From: CAZWDL01 sp964632995
GTDB lineage: Bacteria > Bacteroidota > Bacteroidia > Chitinophagales > Saprospiraceae
Direction: 5' to 3'
Length of the DNA stretch: 62,561 nt
Assembly: GCA_964632995.1 (NCBI GenBank)
Contig: CAZWDL010000032.1
Coordinates: 1 to 62,561, forward strand
Positions 1-8,302 of the stretch are shown here, one piece after another. The stretch's first letter is position 1. Every line of letters starts with the position of its first letter. Below the pieces are notes generated by a model. That model worked only from the letters and a program-made list of their open reading frames with translations. It was not told the origin of the DNA and ran no database searches. The position numbers and the translations under genes are program-made.

Positions 1-711
1 CTCCTCGACCGCCGAGAGCGGCGGCCGGTGAAAGCCGCCCATGGCGAGGTAAACATGTTTGTCCCGCAGCACTTTCGCGGTTTGAACGATGTGAGCGATA
101 CCTGGATGGGGGCAGCCGGTGATCACGACCAGCCCCTCGTCCGTATCGATGACCAGGGAATGCTCCTTGATATCGCCGCCCAGCATACCGGTGGAATAGA
201 CACCGTTGGTAAGAGCGACAGGATGCTCTATCTCTTCCAGTTCGGCGCCGGCAGCCCGGACCTCCTCTTTAAAAGAATCGGGAAAAGCCGCAGGGAGATA
301 GACCTTCACATCGGCGTTTTTCTCCAGAAAGCCCATCAGCCCGCCGTAGTGATCGGCGTGGGCGTGGGAGAGGACGATGCGATCGATATCTTCCGGAGCG
401 ATGCCCGCCGTCTGCAGGTTGGCCAGCAGGGTAGGGGCATCGCCGCCGGTATCGAACAGAATGGTATGATTCTCGAGCAGCACGACGCAGGCGAAGCCGA
501 AGCCGGTCTTGAAACCGGCATTCCCTTCTACATTATCGTAGACGTCGATAATCTTGACCTGGGATAGGGTTTGAGCGTCTTTCATGACAGGTAATTTTTG
601 ATTGGCAAGTGCTTGATCCGATGCAGTGCTTTCTGCGGGATTGCAGCTACGTAACAGTAGAAAAAGGACGCTTGTTAGAAAGAGGACCGGGCTATAGTGC
701 TTATTTTTCAT
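1..711 (-). CDS. MBL-fold metallo-hydrolase lipoprotein (partial, 3' end outside window)
   Basis: The minus strand reads 237 codons from an ATG at 711 to the window edge. The N-terminus is a hydrophobic signal ending in LLLRSC (Cys23), so it is probably a lipoprotein. The metal-binding signature HAHADH lies at residues 116-121, followed by GHP-like and GGFH segments (TGCPHPG, AMGGFHRP). This layout fits the COG1237 branch of the metallo-beta-lactamase fold (dihydropterin-type MBL hydrolases), not true beta-lactamases. The ATG overlaps the stop codon of the upstream AGE-family gene (ATGA), so the two are surely co-transcribed. The substrate is unknown; a periplasmic hydrolase acting next to a sugar epimerase-like protein is all the context supports. 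Confidence 0.85.
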   Translation of the reverse strand, partial: MKNKHYSPVLFLTSVLFLLLRSCNPAESTASDQALANQKLPVMKDAQTLSQVKIIDVYDNVEGNAGFKTGFGFACVVLLENHTILFDTGGDAPTLLANLQTAGIAPEDIDRIVLSHAHADHYGGLMGFLEKNADVKVYLPAAFPDSFKEEVRAAGAELEEIEHPVALTNGVYSTGMLGGDIKEHSLVIDTDEGLVVITGCPHPGIAHIVQTAKVLRDKHVYLAMGGFHRPPLSAVEE

Positions 712-2180
712 TCCGCCTTAACCAGTTCCACCTGCACCGTTCCGCTTTTCAATGCCGGTAGCGTGATAGCGCCACGCTCCGCATCATACGCTTTCCAGGG
801 CTTCCCATCAATCATCACCTTGTTTATTTGGACCGCAGGATCTTCCACCATACTAGAGTAAAACGTTTCTTCTTCCTCCGACTGCCGGATTTTAAAATAG
901 AGCGTAGCCGGCTGCTCCTGCACCCAGAGCTTCAGGTACAGGTAATTCAACAAGCCGTGTTCCATGGAGTGGTAGGAGGTTTTGGAACGTACCGCTTTAT
1001 TGCCATTGTGCAGACTGCCGTCGATTCCCGCACTGAGAAAAGCGCCGCCGTATTCCCGGTCGATGAAGTGCTCGTTCCAGAATGCCGCGCCCTTTTGAAA
1101 GCGGTCCAGGTGCTTTTGATCGCCGGTAATGCGGTACAGGTACATTTCCAGCATATTGCCGTAGACCTGAATCCACCAGGGCGTGGTAGCGGGTTTCTCC
1201 TCCGGATTGCTTCGATTGAATTTGTGATACCAGGCACCCGTTTCTAAGTTGAAGGCTACCTCAAAAAGCCGGGGATATAAGTCGAGTGCCTTCGTTTTAT
1301 ATTCCTGCTTTCCCGTCAGCAGATGCAGGCGCAAAAGCATCCAGACGATTTCAATATTGTGGCCGACATCTACGCGGCTGCTGGGTTCTTTGTTAATTCG
1401 CCAGCTTTCGCTAAAACTCTCCAGCAACCAGTCGTTTTGAGAATCCATCATGCGCTCCAGGATTACATTTACCCCTCTCTCCATATTGCTGAGGTAGTTT
1501 TCATTTCTGGTGGCAGGATACAAATAGGCCAGGTAACCGGACAGCGGGGCCAGTTGGGGAGTGGCTTTTTTGGTGCTGTCAGCTACCGACAGATCCCGGT
1601 TCAGCACATTGTAATACCCGCCGTTTTGGTTATCCCAGGCGTGTTGATTCAGCAGGTCGATAGATCGTTGGACATAGTCCAGCGTTCCCGCATCCCGGGT
1701 AACCACGTAATGCATAGCCAGTCCGGTGACGGCGTATAGTTGCATAAACAGATCCTTGTCTTTATCCACCGGCTTGCCCGATCCGTCCAGTTCGTTAAAC
1801 CACAGGCCCGCTTCTGCATCCCAGCCATGCTGGATGAGGAACCGGACGAGGTGATCTGCAAGATTCAGGTAACGATCTTCACCACTGAGCAGGTAAGCCG
1901 TGGAATAGCTGAAAACGTGCCGGGCCAGCATGCCGGGGAAGATATGGTCCTCTCGCGAAGGTTGCCACTGCCGGTCCATAAAGGCAGGGAAAAGGCTGTC
2001 TGCGGCATTCATTCCCTCCCGGGTCCAGGGAATAATGATATTGTCGATGGCCTGATACTTCCAGAAGTCGCCTTCCAGGGAAGAATCCGGAGCGGGGGCA
2101 GTTTCATTTTGTTGTTCGCTGCAGGCAAAGGAGAATATCGTTATGATGAGGAAAATCAAACTAGTGAATGGGTTGTGCAT
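708..2180 (-). CDS. AGE (N-acylglucosamine 2-epimerase/mannose isomerase) family lipoprotein
   Basis: 490 aa. The signal peptide ends in the lipobox SFAC (Cys20), so it should be anchored in the periplasm or outer membrane. The body shows the repeated helical-hairpin pattern of an (alpha/alpha)6 barrel and the motif DVGHNIE at residues 271-277. That motif resembles the GH-x-IE signature carrying a catalytic His in N-acylglucosamine 2-epimerases and cellobiose 2-epimerases. Classical AGE enzymes are cytoplasmic and about 400 aa, so the lipoprotein signal and extra C-terminal segment are unusual. It is the first gene of a two-gene operon with the MBL-fold lipoprotein (4-base overlap). The exact sugar substrate cannot be read from sequence; an unsaturated-glucuronyl-hydrolase-like barrel is a weaker alternative. 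Confidence 0.75.
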   Translation of the reverse strand: MHNPFTSLIFLIITIFSFACSEQQNETAPAPDSSLEGDFWKYQAIDNIIIPWTREGMNAADSLFPAFMDRQWQPSREDHIFPGMLARHVFSYSTAYLLSGEDRYLNLADHLVRFLIQHGWDAEAGLWFNELDGSGKPVDKDKDLFMQLYAVTGLAMHYVVTRDAGTLDYVQRSIDLLNQHAWDNQNGGYYNVLNRDLSVADSTKKATPQLAPLSGYLAYLYPATRNENYLSNMERGVNVILERMMDSQNDWLLESFSESWRINKEPSSRVDVGHNIEIVWMLLRLHLLTGKQEYKTKALDLYPRLFEVAFNLETGAWYHKFNRSNPEEKPATTPWWIQVYGNMLEMYLYRITGDQKHLDRFQKGAAFWNEHFIDREYGGAFLSAGIDGSLHNGNKAVRSKTSYHSMEHGLLNYLYLKLWVQEQPATLYFKIRQSEEEETFYSSMVEDPAVQINKVMIDGKPWKAYDAERGAITLPALKSGTVQVELVKAE

Positions 2181-2575
2181 TATATTAGGCTTTCCATATT
2201 TGAGTGCCCGGGTGCTTATGAAGGCGAATTTTCAATTTACCTGATTCAGGGACGGATGAATTGCCGGGTTACCCCTTCAATTAGCATGAAGGTATCCGGG
2301 GAAAACCGGGCTGGGTCGAAAACGACCGGAGGAATCAGAGGCGTGGTGACCGGGAGAACGGCAAAATGGGACTGTTCAAGGTTCAAAAGTTCTCCCTCCG
2401 CTGAAAATGAGCGTTTTATACCGAAGCGGACACAGTAGATTGACGATTATCTAAATTAAAAGGGGCTCTTGGAACCTGCGGAAGCGCGCGGTTGTTTTAC
2501 AACAAATATATACCCAAATTGGCCTGCGAGCGTTCAAAACCGCTCTATTATGAATGGCGCTATTGCAAGGGTGAT
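2181..2575. other. Intergenic region between the AGE gene and a truncated binding-protein gene
   Basis: About 395 bases separate the two divergent genes. I see no convincing gene, repeat or promoter here. The missing N-terminal part of the binding protein to the right has no recognisable remnant in this stretch. Confidence 0.4.
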
Positions 2576-3363
2576 CATTTTATTCCGTCTTTCCGCTTTA
2601 TGTCGATGAAGGACAAATTATGGCTGAGTTCGCGATCGATGAACTGCAAGCCAAAAAGGTGGGGGTGATTTACGTGAATGATGACTTTGGCAAAAGCGGG
2701 CTGGCCGGTGTAAAATATAAGTTGCAGCAAAATGATATGGATTTTGTAGCTGCCCTGCCCGTGGAGCCTACCGATACGGATTTGAGTTCCCACGTGGCAC
2801 GGCTGAAAGAATCCGGCGCGGAAGTGGTTTTTCTGTGGGTGACGCCCCGCCATGCCGCTATCGTGTTGGGGACTTCCGCGGTTGTGGATTTTAAACCGCA
2901 CTGGATGGCCAGCATGGTGCTGTCGGATATGGCCCTGATGCACGACATTACCAAGGGCGCCTGGGAAGGCGTGTATTTTACCTACGTCGGGCAGGTGCTG
3001 CCTACGGATGAAAGCAGTGCCCAATTCATGAAATACAAGGCAGCTTTCAACAAATATTATCCCGAGGACCGCTGGGGCGCCTTCGCCGCCTTGGGCTTTT
3101 CCTTTTTAGAACCGATGGTGGAAGGCCTGAAGCGGGCCGGCGAAGACCTGTCCAGGGAATCCTTCCTTGAAGCGATGGCCGGCATCCAGGACCTCGAACT
3201 CACCGGAGGTATACCCGTTTCCTTCTCAGAGGACAAACACCTGGGCACCCGTTCGGTCTCCATCATGCACTGCAAGTCCGCCACAGAAGCCGAAAGGATA
3301 ACGGATATGATTCCCAGCAGCGGGGATGTGCAGGAGATAATTACCGTATTGAACGAAATGTAA
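2576..3363 (+). pseudogene. 5'-truncated branched-chain amino acid type ABC substrate-binding protein
   Basis: The open frame from an ATG at 2620 gives 247 aa of Peripla_BP_6/LivK-type sequence (KVGVIYVNDDFGKSGL, then a C-terminal lobe with GAFAALGFSFLEPMVEGLKRAG). In-frame homology continues upstream of that ATG as SVFPLYVDEGQIM to a TGA at about 2572, so ATG 2620 is not the original start. Family members are about 380-420 aa with a signal peptide; here the signal and first lobe are missing. No permease or ATPase genes are adjacent. A stranded, probably inactive relic is the best reading. A shortened expressed protein is possible but would lack export and half of the ligand cleft. Confidence 0.7.
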
Positions 3364-3381
3364 AGGCGGCTAAATGAACTC

Positions 3382-3400
3382 CTAGTGCCCGAAGCACTAG
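3382..3400. repeat. CTAGTGC/GCACTAG hairpin after the truncated gene
   Basis: CTAGTGC, a 5-base loop, then GCACTAG. It lies 19 bases after the stop at 3363. Hairpins with the same CTAG/TAGTGC arms occur at 39592-39614 and 44747-44764. It may act as a weak terminator. Confidence 0.5.
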
Positions 3401-3532
3401 TATTCTATTGAAAAGAAGCTGATAGCATGGTCACCTGAAGAACTTTTCACTTCTGGACAGAAGAGGGAAAAAAAGTTCGTAAGTTTCGGCAATGAGGCGG
3501 TCACCCGACATTTTTCTGCTTCTCTGATCGCA

Positions 3533-3540
3533 TATGTTTG
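3533..3540 (+). promoter_or_regulatory. Putative Bacteroidota -7 element for the Gfo/Idh gene
   Basis: TATGTTTG matches the Bacteroidota -7 consensus TAnnTTTG. A T-rich stretch at about 3511-3518 sits where the -33 element would be, without a clear TTG. Transcription would start near 3547, giving a leader of about 27 bases before the ATG at 3574. Confidence 0.45.
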
Positions 3541-3573
3541 TTAGCCACATTGACTAACCATAAAACAGCAACC

Positions 3574-4791
3574 ATGAAAAAAATACCCAGGAGAACATTT
3601 TTACACTACGGTGGGATGGCCCTCTCCGCCGCTGCCATGGGAAAGATTTACGGATCACCGATGAGTAAGTTCGGCCCGAACGACACCATATCGCTGGGCA
3701 TCATCGGTACGGGGAGTCGCGGCTCAGGCATTGCCGCCGAGCTCCGGGAGGTACCGGGAATTCAGGTAAGCGCCTGCTGCGACATCCTGCCCGACCGCCT
3801 GGAAAACGGCCTGCAATACGCGGATAAGGGCGCCAAAGGCTACGAAGACTACCGCCGCCTGCTCGACGACAAAAGGCTGGATGCATTAGTTATCGCCACA
3901 CCCCTTTATCTGCACCACGAGATGGTGCTGGACGCGATAGCATCTGGCAAGCACATCTACTGTGAAAAGACCATGGCCTACAATTACGAGCAGGCTTTCG
4001 ATACGGCAAAAAAGGCAAAGGAATACGGCGGCGTCTTCCAGGTCGGCCATCAGTACCGCAATACGCCCATGTATCACAAAATCAAGGAAATAATTTCCAA
4101 CGGCGTCATCGGGCGGGTCCGGAAGTTCACCTGCCAGTACCACCGCAACAACGACTGGCGACGACCGGTTTCTGATCCCGAACTGGAGCGCCTCATCAAC
4201 TGGCGGATGTACCGGGAATACTCCGGCGGCCTGGCGGCTGAGCTGAGCTCCCACCAAATGGACGTCGTCAACTGGATGATGGACGGCCACCCCGTTAAGG
4301 TGACGGGCTTCGGCGGCACCGACTACTGGAAAGACGGCCGCGAAATCTACGACAACATCAACCTGGTGTACGAATACCCCGACGGGGTGAAAGCGAACTT
4401 TACCTCCATCCTGAGCAATGCTTACGACGGCTACAAAATCATGATCCTGGGCGATAAGGGCAGCATCGAGATCGGCCGCAGCCGCGCCTGGATGTACGCC
4501 GAGGCGGCCCACATGGAGGAGGCGGCCGAAGTAGAGCAAGGCTTGGTCGACGGCGTTAGCGGCGCCACGATCCAGAACTGGACGCAGGGCAAGGCCGTCG
4601 AAATTCACTACGATGACGAAGGACTCAGTCCGACTGCCTATGCTTTTGCGGACTTTGCCGACTGTATCCGCCACAACCGACGGCCTTTTTCCAATGAAGA
4701 GACAGGGTTGCACGCCGCCCTCACCGTCCATATGGGCAACGAGGCGATGGATAAGGAGGAGGTGATTTATTGGAAGAATGTTATGGGGTAA
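3574..4791 (+). CDS. Gfo/Idh/MocA family oxidoreductase with Tat signal
   Basis: 405 aa from ATG 3574. I prefer this over the in-frame upstream codon because the protein then begins with a clean twin-arginine signal, MKKIPRRTFLHYGG. A Rossmann GIIGTGSRGSG follows, then CEKTMAYN, equivalent to the EKP motif of this family with P replaced by M-type residues, and a C-terminal Gfo_Idh_C-like sheet domain. These enzymes oxidise or reduce sugars with NAD(P), and Tat export fits cofactor loading before export to the periplasm. Transcription probably starts from the TAnnTTTG element just upstream. A strong palindrome follows the gene, so it may be monocistronic although downstream genes share its direction. 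The substrate is unknown; the neighbours suggest a sugar or sugar acid. Confidence 0.88.
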   Translation: MKKIPRRTFLHYGGMALSAAAMGKIYGSPMSKFGPNDTISLGIIGTGSRGSGIAAELREVPGIQVSACCDILPDRLENGLQYADKGAKGYEDYRRLLDDKRLDALVIATPLYLHHEMVLDAIASGKHIYCEKTMAYNYEQAFDTAKKAKEYGGVFQVGHQYRNTPMYHKIKEIISNGVIGRVRKFTCQYHRNNDWRRPVSDPELERLINWRMYREYSGGLAAELSSHQMDVVNWMMDGHPVKVTGFGGTDYWKDGREIYDNINLVYEYPDGVKANFTSILSNAYDGYKIMILGDKGSIEIGRSRAWMYAEAAHMEEAAEVEQGLVDGVSGATIQNWTQGKAVEIHYDDEGLSPTAYAFADFADCIRHNRRPFSNEETGLHAALTVHMGNEAMDKEEVIYWKNVMG

Positions 4792-4903
4792 TGCTCTTTG
4801 TCTGCGGGGGAGGGGATTGCCGGCACTACACGCGGCTGTTTGTGGGAATGGCTCACTACAGCTAATCCATCCCCTCAGCGAGGCGATAGCCGGGCCCCCA
4901 CAC

Positions 4904-4925
4904 CCCTGAAGCAGCTGCTTCAGGG
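4904..4925. terminator. 22-bp perfect palindrome between Gfo/Idh and NRAMP-like genes
   Basis: The arms CCCTGAAGCAG and CTGCTTCAGGG form a perfect palindrome in the 213-base gap after the Gfo/Idh stop. No T-run follows on the + strand. It could be a Rho-type or processing hairpin, or a regulator-binding palindrome for the downstream operon. Confidence 0.45.
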
Positions 4926-5004
4926 TCCTCACAAGCAGCCGGGCCGAAGGCCTCGGCAATCCCCACATGAAACAAATATCGACCAACACTTCATATGAAA
5001 ACCG

Positions 5005-6195
5005 ATGCATTTGCGGAACCTCATCAATAAAATCGGTCCCGGCGTGATCACGGCTGCCCTGGTCTTCGGGCCTGGGAGCCTGACCGTCAATTCGAAGCTG
5101 GGGGCGGAATTCGGATACGAGCTGCTGTGGGTAATTCCCGTAGCTGTTTTTTTTATGATGCTGTTCACGGAGATGTCCTCGCGGGTCGGGTTGCAATTGG
5201 AAGATTCGGCCCTGGACGCAATCGGCGCCACCTGGGGCCGTCCGCTGGCAATCCTCAATGGGCTTGGTATTTTTTTGGTGGCCTCCTCTTTTCAAGCGGG
5301 GAACGCGATCGGTGCGGGGGTATCCTTTGCCGAGCTGTCCGGTTTGTCTACTACACTTTGGGTCCTGGTTTTTACCGGGCTGGCGCTTGCCCTGCTTCGC
5401 TTCAAATCCTTTTACAACATCCTCGAAAAAGTCATGCTGGTGCTGGTGGCGGTGATGCTGGTATCTTTCCTCATTACGGCTATTGCTGTTCAGCCTCAGC
5501 TGTTCAGCCTGTTGCAGGGACTGACGCCCAACATTCCGGAAGGATCTCAGTTGCTGACCTTCGCGTTGATTGCCTCGAGCTTTTCCATTGTGGGGGCCTT
5601 TCACCAGTCCTACGTCATTCAGGAGAAGTCTAAAATGAGTGGGGTCTTTTCTTCGACGGAGACCTACACAGGCATTCTGATCCTCGGCGGTATCTCCTGC
5701 CTGGTAATGATCTGTGCCTCGGGTGTCCTGTTTGCTTCCGGCAGCGGCATCAACTCGCCGGCCGACCTAGGGCTGATACTGGAGCCCTTGCTGGGCACCT
5801 GGGCGAAAGACCTCTTCATGATAGGGCTCTTCAGCGCCTCCTTTTCCTCCCTGATCGGGAATGCCTCCCTCGGTGGCACCCTGCTGGCGGATACCTTCCA
5901 CCTGGGGTCGAAGCTGTCGGAGTATAAGGTGCGGCTCATGGTCGGCCTGGTCATTCTCACTGGGGCGGGGATAGCGCTGATTTTCGGGAAGCTGCCCATC
6001 GAGCTGATCATTTTTGCGCAAGCAATCACCTTATTCATCGCACCGCTAATCGGCATCTCCCTGTTCGCGCTGGCCAACAATCGCCGGCTGATGCAGGAGA
6101 AACGGAATAACCGGATTCAAAATGCACTTGGGGCATTTGGCATCGGCATATTATTGCTGCTTTCTGTACAAAGTTTTAAAGTGATTTTTCTATGA
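5005..6195 (+). CDS. NRAMP-like transporter lacking canonical metal-binding motifs
   Basis: 396 aa, all helical and membrane-embedded with about 11 predicted segments. The start IGPGVITAALVFGPGSLTVNSK aligns with NRAMP helix 1, but the metal-binding DPGN is GPGS (residues 22-25). In helix 6 the MPH metal-ligand motif is replaced by GAFHQSY (197-203). Known NRAMP Mn/Fe transporters need the Asp, Asn and Met ligands, so this belongs to a divergent branch whose substrate is not established. Its stop overlaps the next start (ATGA) and it is followed by an epimerase and an aldolase, so uptake of a small organic acid or a cofactor metal for that pathway are both possible. Confidence 0.85.
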   Translation: MHLRNLINKIGPGVITAALVFGPGSLTVNSKLGAEFGYELLWVIPVAVFFMMLFTEMSSRVGLQLEDSALDAIGATWGRPLAILNGLGIFLVASSFQAGNAIGAGVSFAELSGLSTTLWVLVFTGLALALLRFKSFYNILEKVMLVLVAVMLVSFLITAIAVQPQLFSLLQGLTPNIPEGSQLLTFALIASSFSIVGAFHQSYVIQEKSKMSGVFSSTETYTGILILGGISCLVMICASGVLFASGSGINSPADLGLILEPLLGTWAKDLFMIGLFSASFSSLIGNASLGGTLLADTFHLGSKLSEYKVRLMVGLVILTGAGIALIFGKLPIELIIFAQAITLFIAPLIGISLFALANNRRLMQEKRNNRIQNALGAFGIGILLLLSVQSFKVIFL

Positions 6196-7205
6196 CTTCA
6201 TCCGATATTGAAAAGACACTAATCACCCCTTCCGCGGCTCTGATCGAAGATATCCGAAAGGTAGAAGGCGACTTTATGGTCCTGGGCGCCGGCGGCAAGA
6301 TGGGGCCCGATCTGTGCCGCATGCTGAAGAACGCCGTAGATGCAGCAGGGCATTCGGGGAAAGTCATTGCGGTTTCGAGGTTCTCCAATCCGGATCACCG
6401 GGAAACCTTAGCCGGTTTTGGCATTGAGACCATCGCCTGTGATCTGATGGAGGGAAAAGACCTACAACGATTGCCCAAGGTTGAGAATATCATCTATATG
6501 GTCGGGCATAAGTTCGGCACACAGGGCAACCAGGCGACGACCTGGGCGCTCAATGCGTACCTGCCGGGCAGGGTGGCGGAAACCTTCCGGGAGGCCCGCA
6601 TCGTCGCTTTTTCCACCGGCAATGTCTATCCCTTTTATCCGGTGGATTCCAAAGGGCCGGCGGAGCAGGACCCCACCGGTCCGGTAGGGGAATACGCGCA
6701 GAGCGCCCTCGGCCGGGAAAGGGTGCTGGAATATTTTTCCAGAAAATACGACATTCCAACGGTGATCCTCCGTCTGAATTACGCGGTGGAAGTCAAATAT
6801 GGTGTTTTGCTCGATATTGCGCGGGCGGTATACGAGGAGCGTCCCATCGATCTGCGTATGGGCTATGTGAACGTTATCTGGCAAGGTAACGCGATCGACA
6901 TGTCGCTGCGGGCCTTGCGACATGCGACCTCACCGCCCCGGGTGCTCAACGTGACGGGCCCCGGTGTGCTGTCGGTCCGCTCCCTGGCTGAGGCCTTTGG
7001 CGGGCGCTTTGGCAAGGAGGTTGCTTTTCAAAATACGGAGGAAAACACCGCACTGCTGAGCGATGCGAGTTATGCCTGCCGCTTATTCGGTGTGCCCGCC
7101 ACCGGGCTGGATACTATGCTCGATTACGTCGCGCAGTGGGTGAACAGCGGTGGGAGGGTGTTGGAAAAACCCACGCATTTCCAGGAACGGAAGGGCGCTT
7201 TTTGA
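6192..7205 (+). CDS. NAD-dependent epimerase/dehydratase (extended SDR fold)
   Basis: 337 aa. The nucleotide-binding loop LGAGGKMG lies at residues 31-38. The Ser-containing strand STGNVYP is followed by GEYAQSALGRERV, where the catalytic Tyr of YxxxK is kept but the Lys position is Ala. That suggests altered chemistry or loss of the standard dehydrogenase mechanism. The start overlaps the stop of the NRAMP-like gene by 4 bases, so translation is probably coupled. The DHDPS-type aldolase follows after 78 bases. I infer a role in the same sugar or sugar-acid pathway; UDP-sugar or uronate substrates cannot be distinguished by eye. Confidence 0.82.
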   Translation: MTSSDIEKTLITPSAALIEDIRKVEGDFMVLGAGGKMGPDLCRMLKNAVDAAGHSGKVIAVSRFSNPDHRETLAGFGIETIACDLMEGKDLQRLPKVENIIYMVGHKFGTQGNQATTWALNAYLPGRVAETFREARIVAFSTGNVYPFYPVDSKGPAEQDPTGPVGEYAQSALGRERVLEYFSRKYDIPTVILRLNYAVEVKYGVLLDIARAVYEERPIDLRMGYVNVIWQGNAIDMSLRALRHATSPPRVLNVTGPGVLSVRSLAEAFGGRFGKEVAFQNTEENTALLSDASYACRLFGVPATGLDTMLDYVAQWVNSGGRVLEKPTHFQERKGAF

Positions 7206-7283
7206 GAAGCCGTTTGGACGATTTGTAGATCATAATATTCATGATTAATCATAACTGATCAGTGTACTTTTAAACTATCCGTT

Positions 7284-8291
7284 TTGGAAGGGAACATCAA
7301 GCCATTACTCACAGCGGGTACCGTCATTCCTGCGCACCCTCTGGCCTTGACGCCGGAGCTAGCCATTGATGAGCCGTATCAGCGGAAGCTTACCCGGTAC
7401 TATCTGGAAGCCGGCGCGGGCGGTGTGGCGGTAGGTGTGCATACCACACAGTTCGAAATCCGGGAGCATCAGCTGCTGGAACCTGCTCTGCGGATGGCCG
7501 CTGAAGAAATAGAGCATTCAGACACAGGCCGCCCCATCATCAAGGTGGCGGGTATCTCCGGACCGGTGGAGCAGGCGCTGCGGGAAGCCGATCTGGCTCT
7601 GAAATACGGTTATCACCTCGGATTGGTAAGCAACGGGGGGCTGGATCAGCTTTCCGAATTAGAATTGCTGAAGCGCAGTGAAAAAATCGGCGAGCGGATC
7701 CCCGTCTTCGGCTTCTATCTGCAGCCGGCGGTGGGCGGCCGGCTGCTGTCTTATGACTTTTGGAAAGACTTTGCCGAGATTCCGAACGTGCACGCCATCA
7801 AAGTCGCGCCTTTCGATCGCTACCTGACCCTGGATGTCGTCCGGGCCGTATGCCATAGTTCGCGCCGGGACGACATCGCGTTGTACACCGGCAACGACGA
7901 CCATATCATACTGGACCTGCTGACAAGCTACCGCTTCGACGTGGATGGAGAAATCGTGGAGAAGGACTTTGCCGGCGGTCTGCTTGGCCACTGGGCCTTT
8001 TGGACCGAGCGGGCGGTAAGCTATTTTGAGCAAACCAAAAAGATCAAACGCGAGGAAGGCCCCATTCCCGTGGAAATGCTGCAGCTGAGCAATGAAGTCA
8101 CCGATCTCAACGCCGCCATTTTCGATCCGAACCATCAGTTCCGGGGATGCCTGAGCGGTATCCACGAGATGCTACGCCGGCAGGGGTTGATGCGGTATAA
8201 TGTTTGTCTGAGCCCGGAGGAAAAATTGTCGCCGGGGCAGTTGGAGGAGATTGAGCGGGTGTGGAAGGCTTATAGAAAAAGGAAATATTAA
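7284..8291 (+). CDS. DHDPS/N-acetylneuraminate lyase family aldolase
   Basis: 335 aa from a TTG start; no in-frame ATG offers a better N-terminus. The TIM-barrel Schiff-base lysine sits in AIKVAPFDRY (K173), matching the class I aldolase lysine of the DapA/NanA family, and GFYLQPAVGG lies where the conserved Tyr region is expected. The C-terminal half is longer than in DapA (about 290 aa). Family members catalyse pyruvate-dependent aldol cleavage or condensation, or dehydration of sugar acids. Co-location with an epimerase and a transporter favours sugar-acid catabolism over lysine biosynthesis. It ends 11 bases before the methyltransferase. Confidence 0.85.
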   Translation: MEGNIKPLLTAGTVIPAHPLALTPELAIDEPYQRKLTRYYLEAGAGGVAVGVHTTQFEIREHQLLEPALRMAAEEIEHSDTGRPIIKVAGISGPVEQALREADLALKYGYHLGLVSNGGLDQLSELELLKRSEKIGERIPVFGFYLQPAVGGRLLSYDFWKDFAEIPNVHAIKVAPFDRYLTLDVVRAVCHSSRRDDIALYTGNDDHIILDLLTSYRFDVDGEIVEKDFAGGLLGHWAFWTERAVSYFEQTKKIKREEGPIPVEMLQLSNEVTDLNAAIFDPNHQFRGCLSGIHEMLRRQGLMRYNVCLSPEEKLSPGQLEEIERVWKAYRKRKY

Positions 8292-8302
8292 AGGTATAGG
8301 AG

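Noticed and set aside
28..567. 179-codon + frame at the left edge
   Set aside because: Antisense to the MBL-fold protein, whose HAHADH motif and ATGA overlap establish the minus strand.
3886..5604. 572-codon minus-strand frame
   Set aside because: It is antisense to the Gfo/Idh and NRAMP-like genes. Its composition (Gln/Arg/His-rich, no domain) is that of a shadow frame; the + genes have clear motifs.
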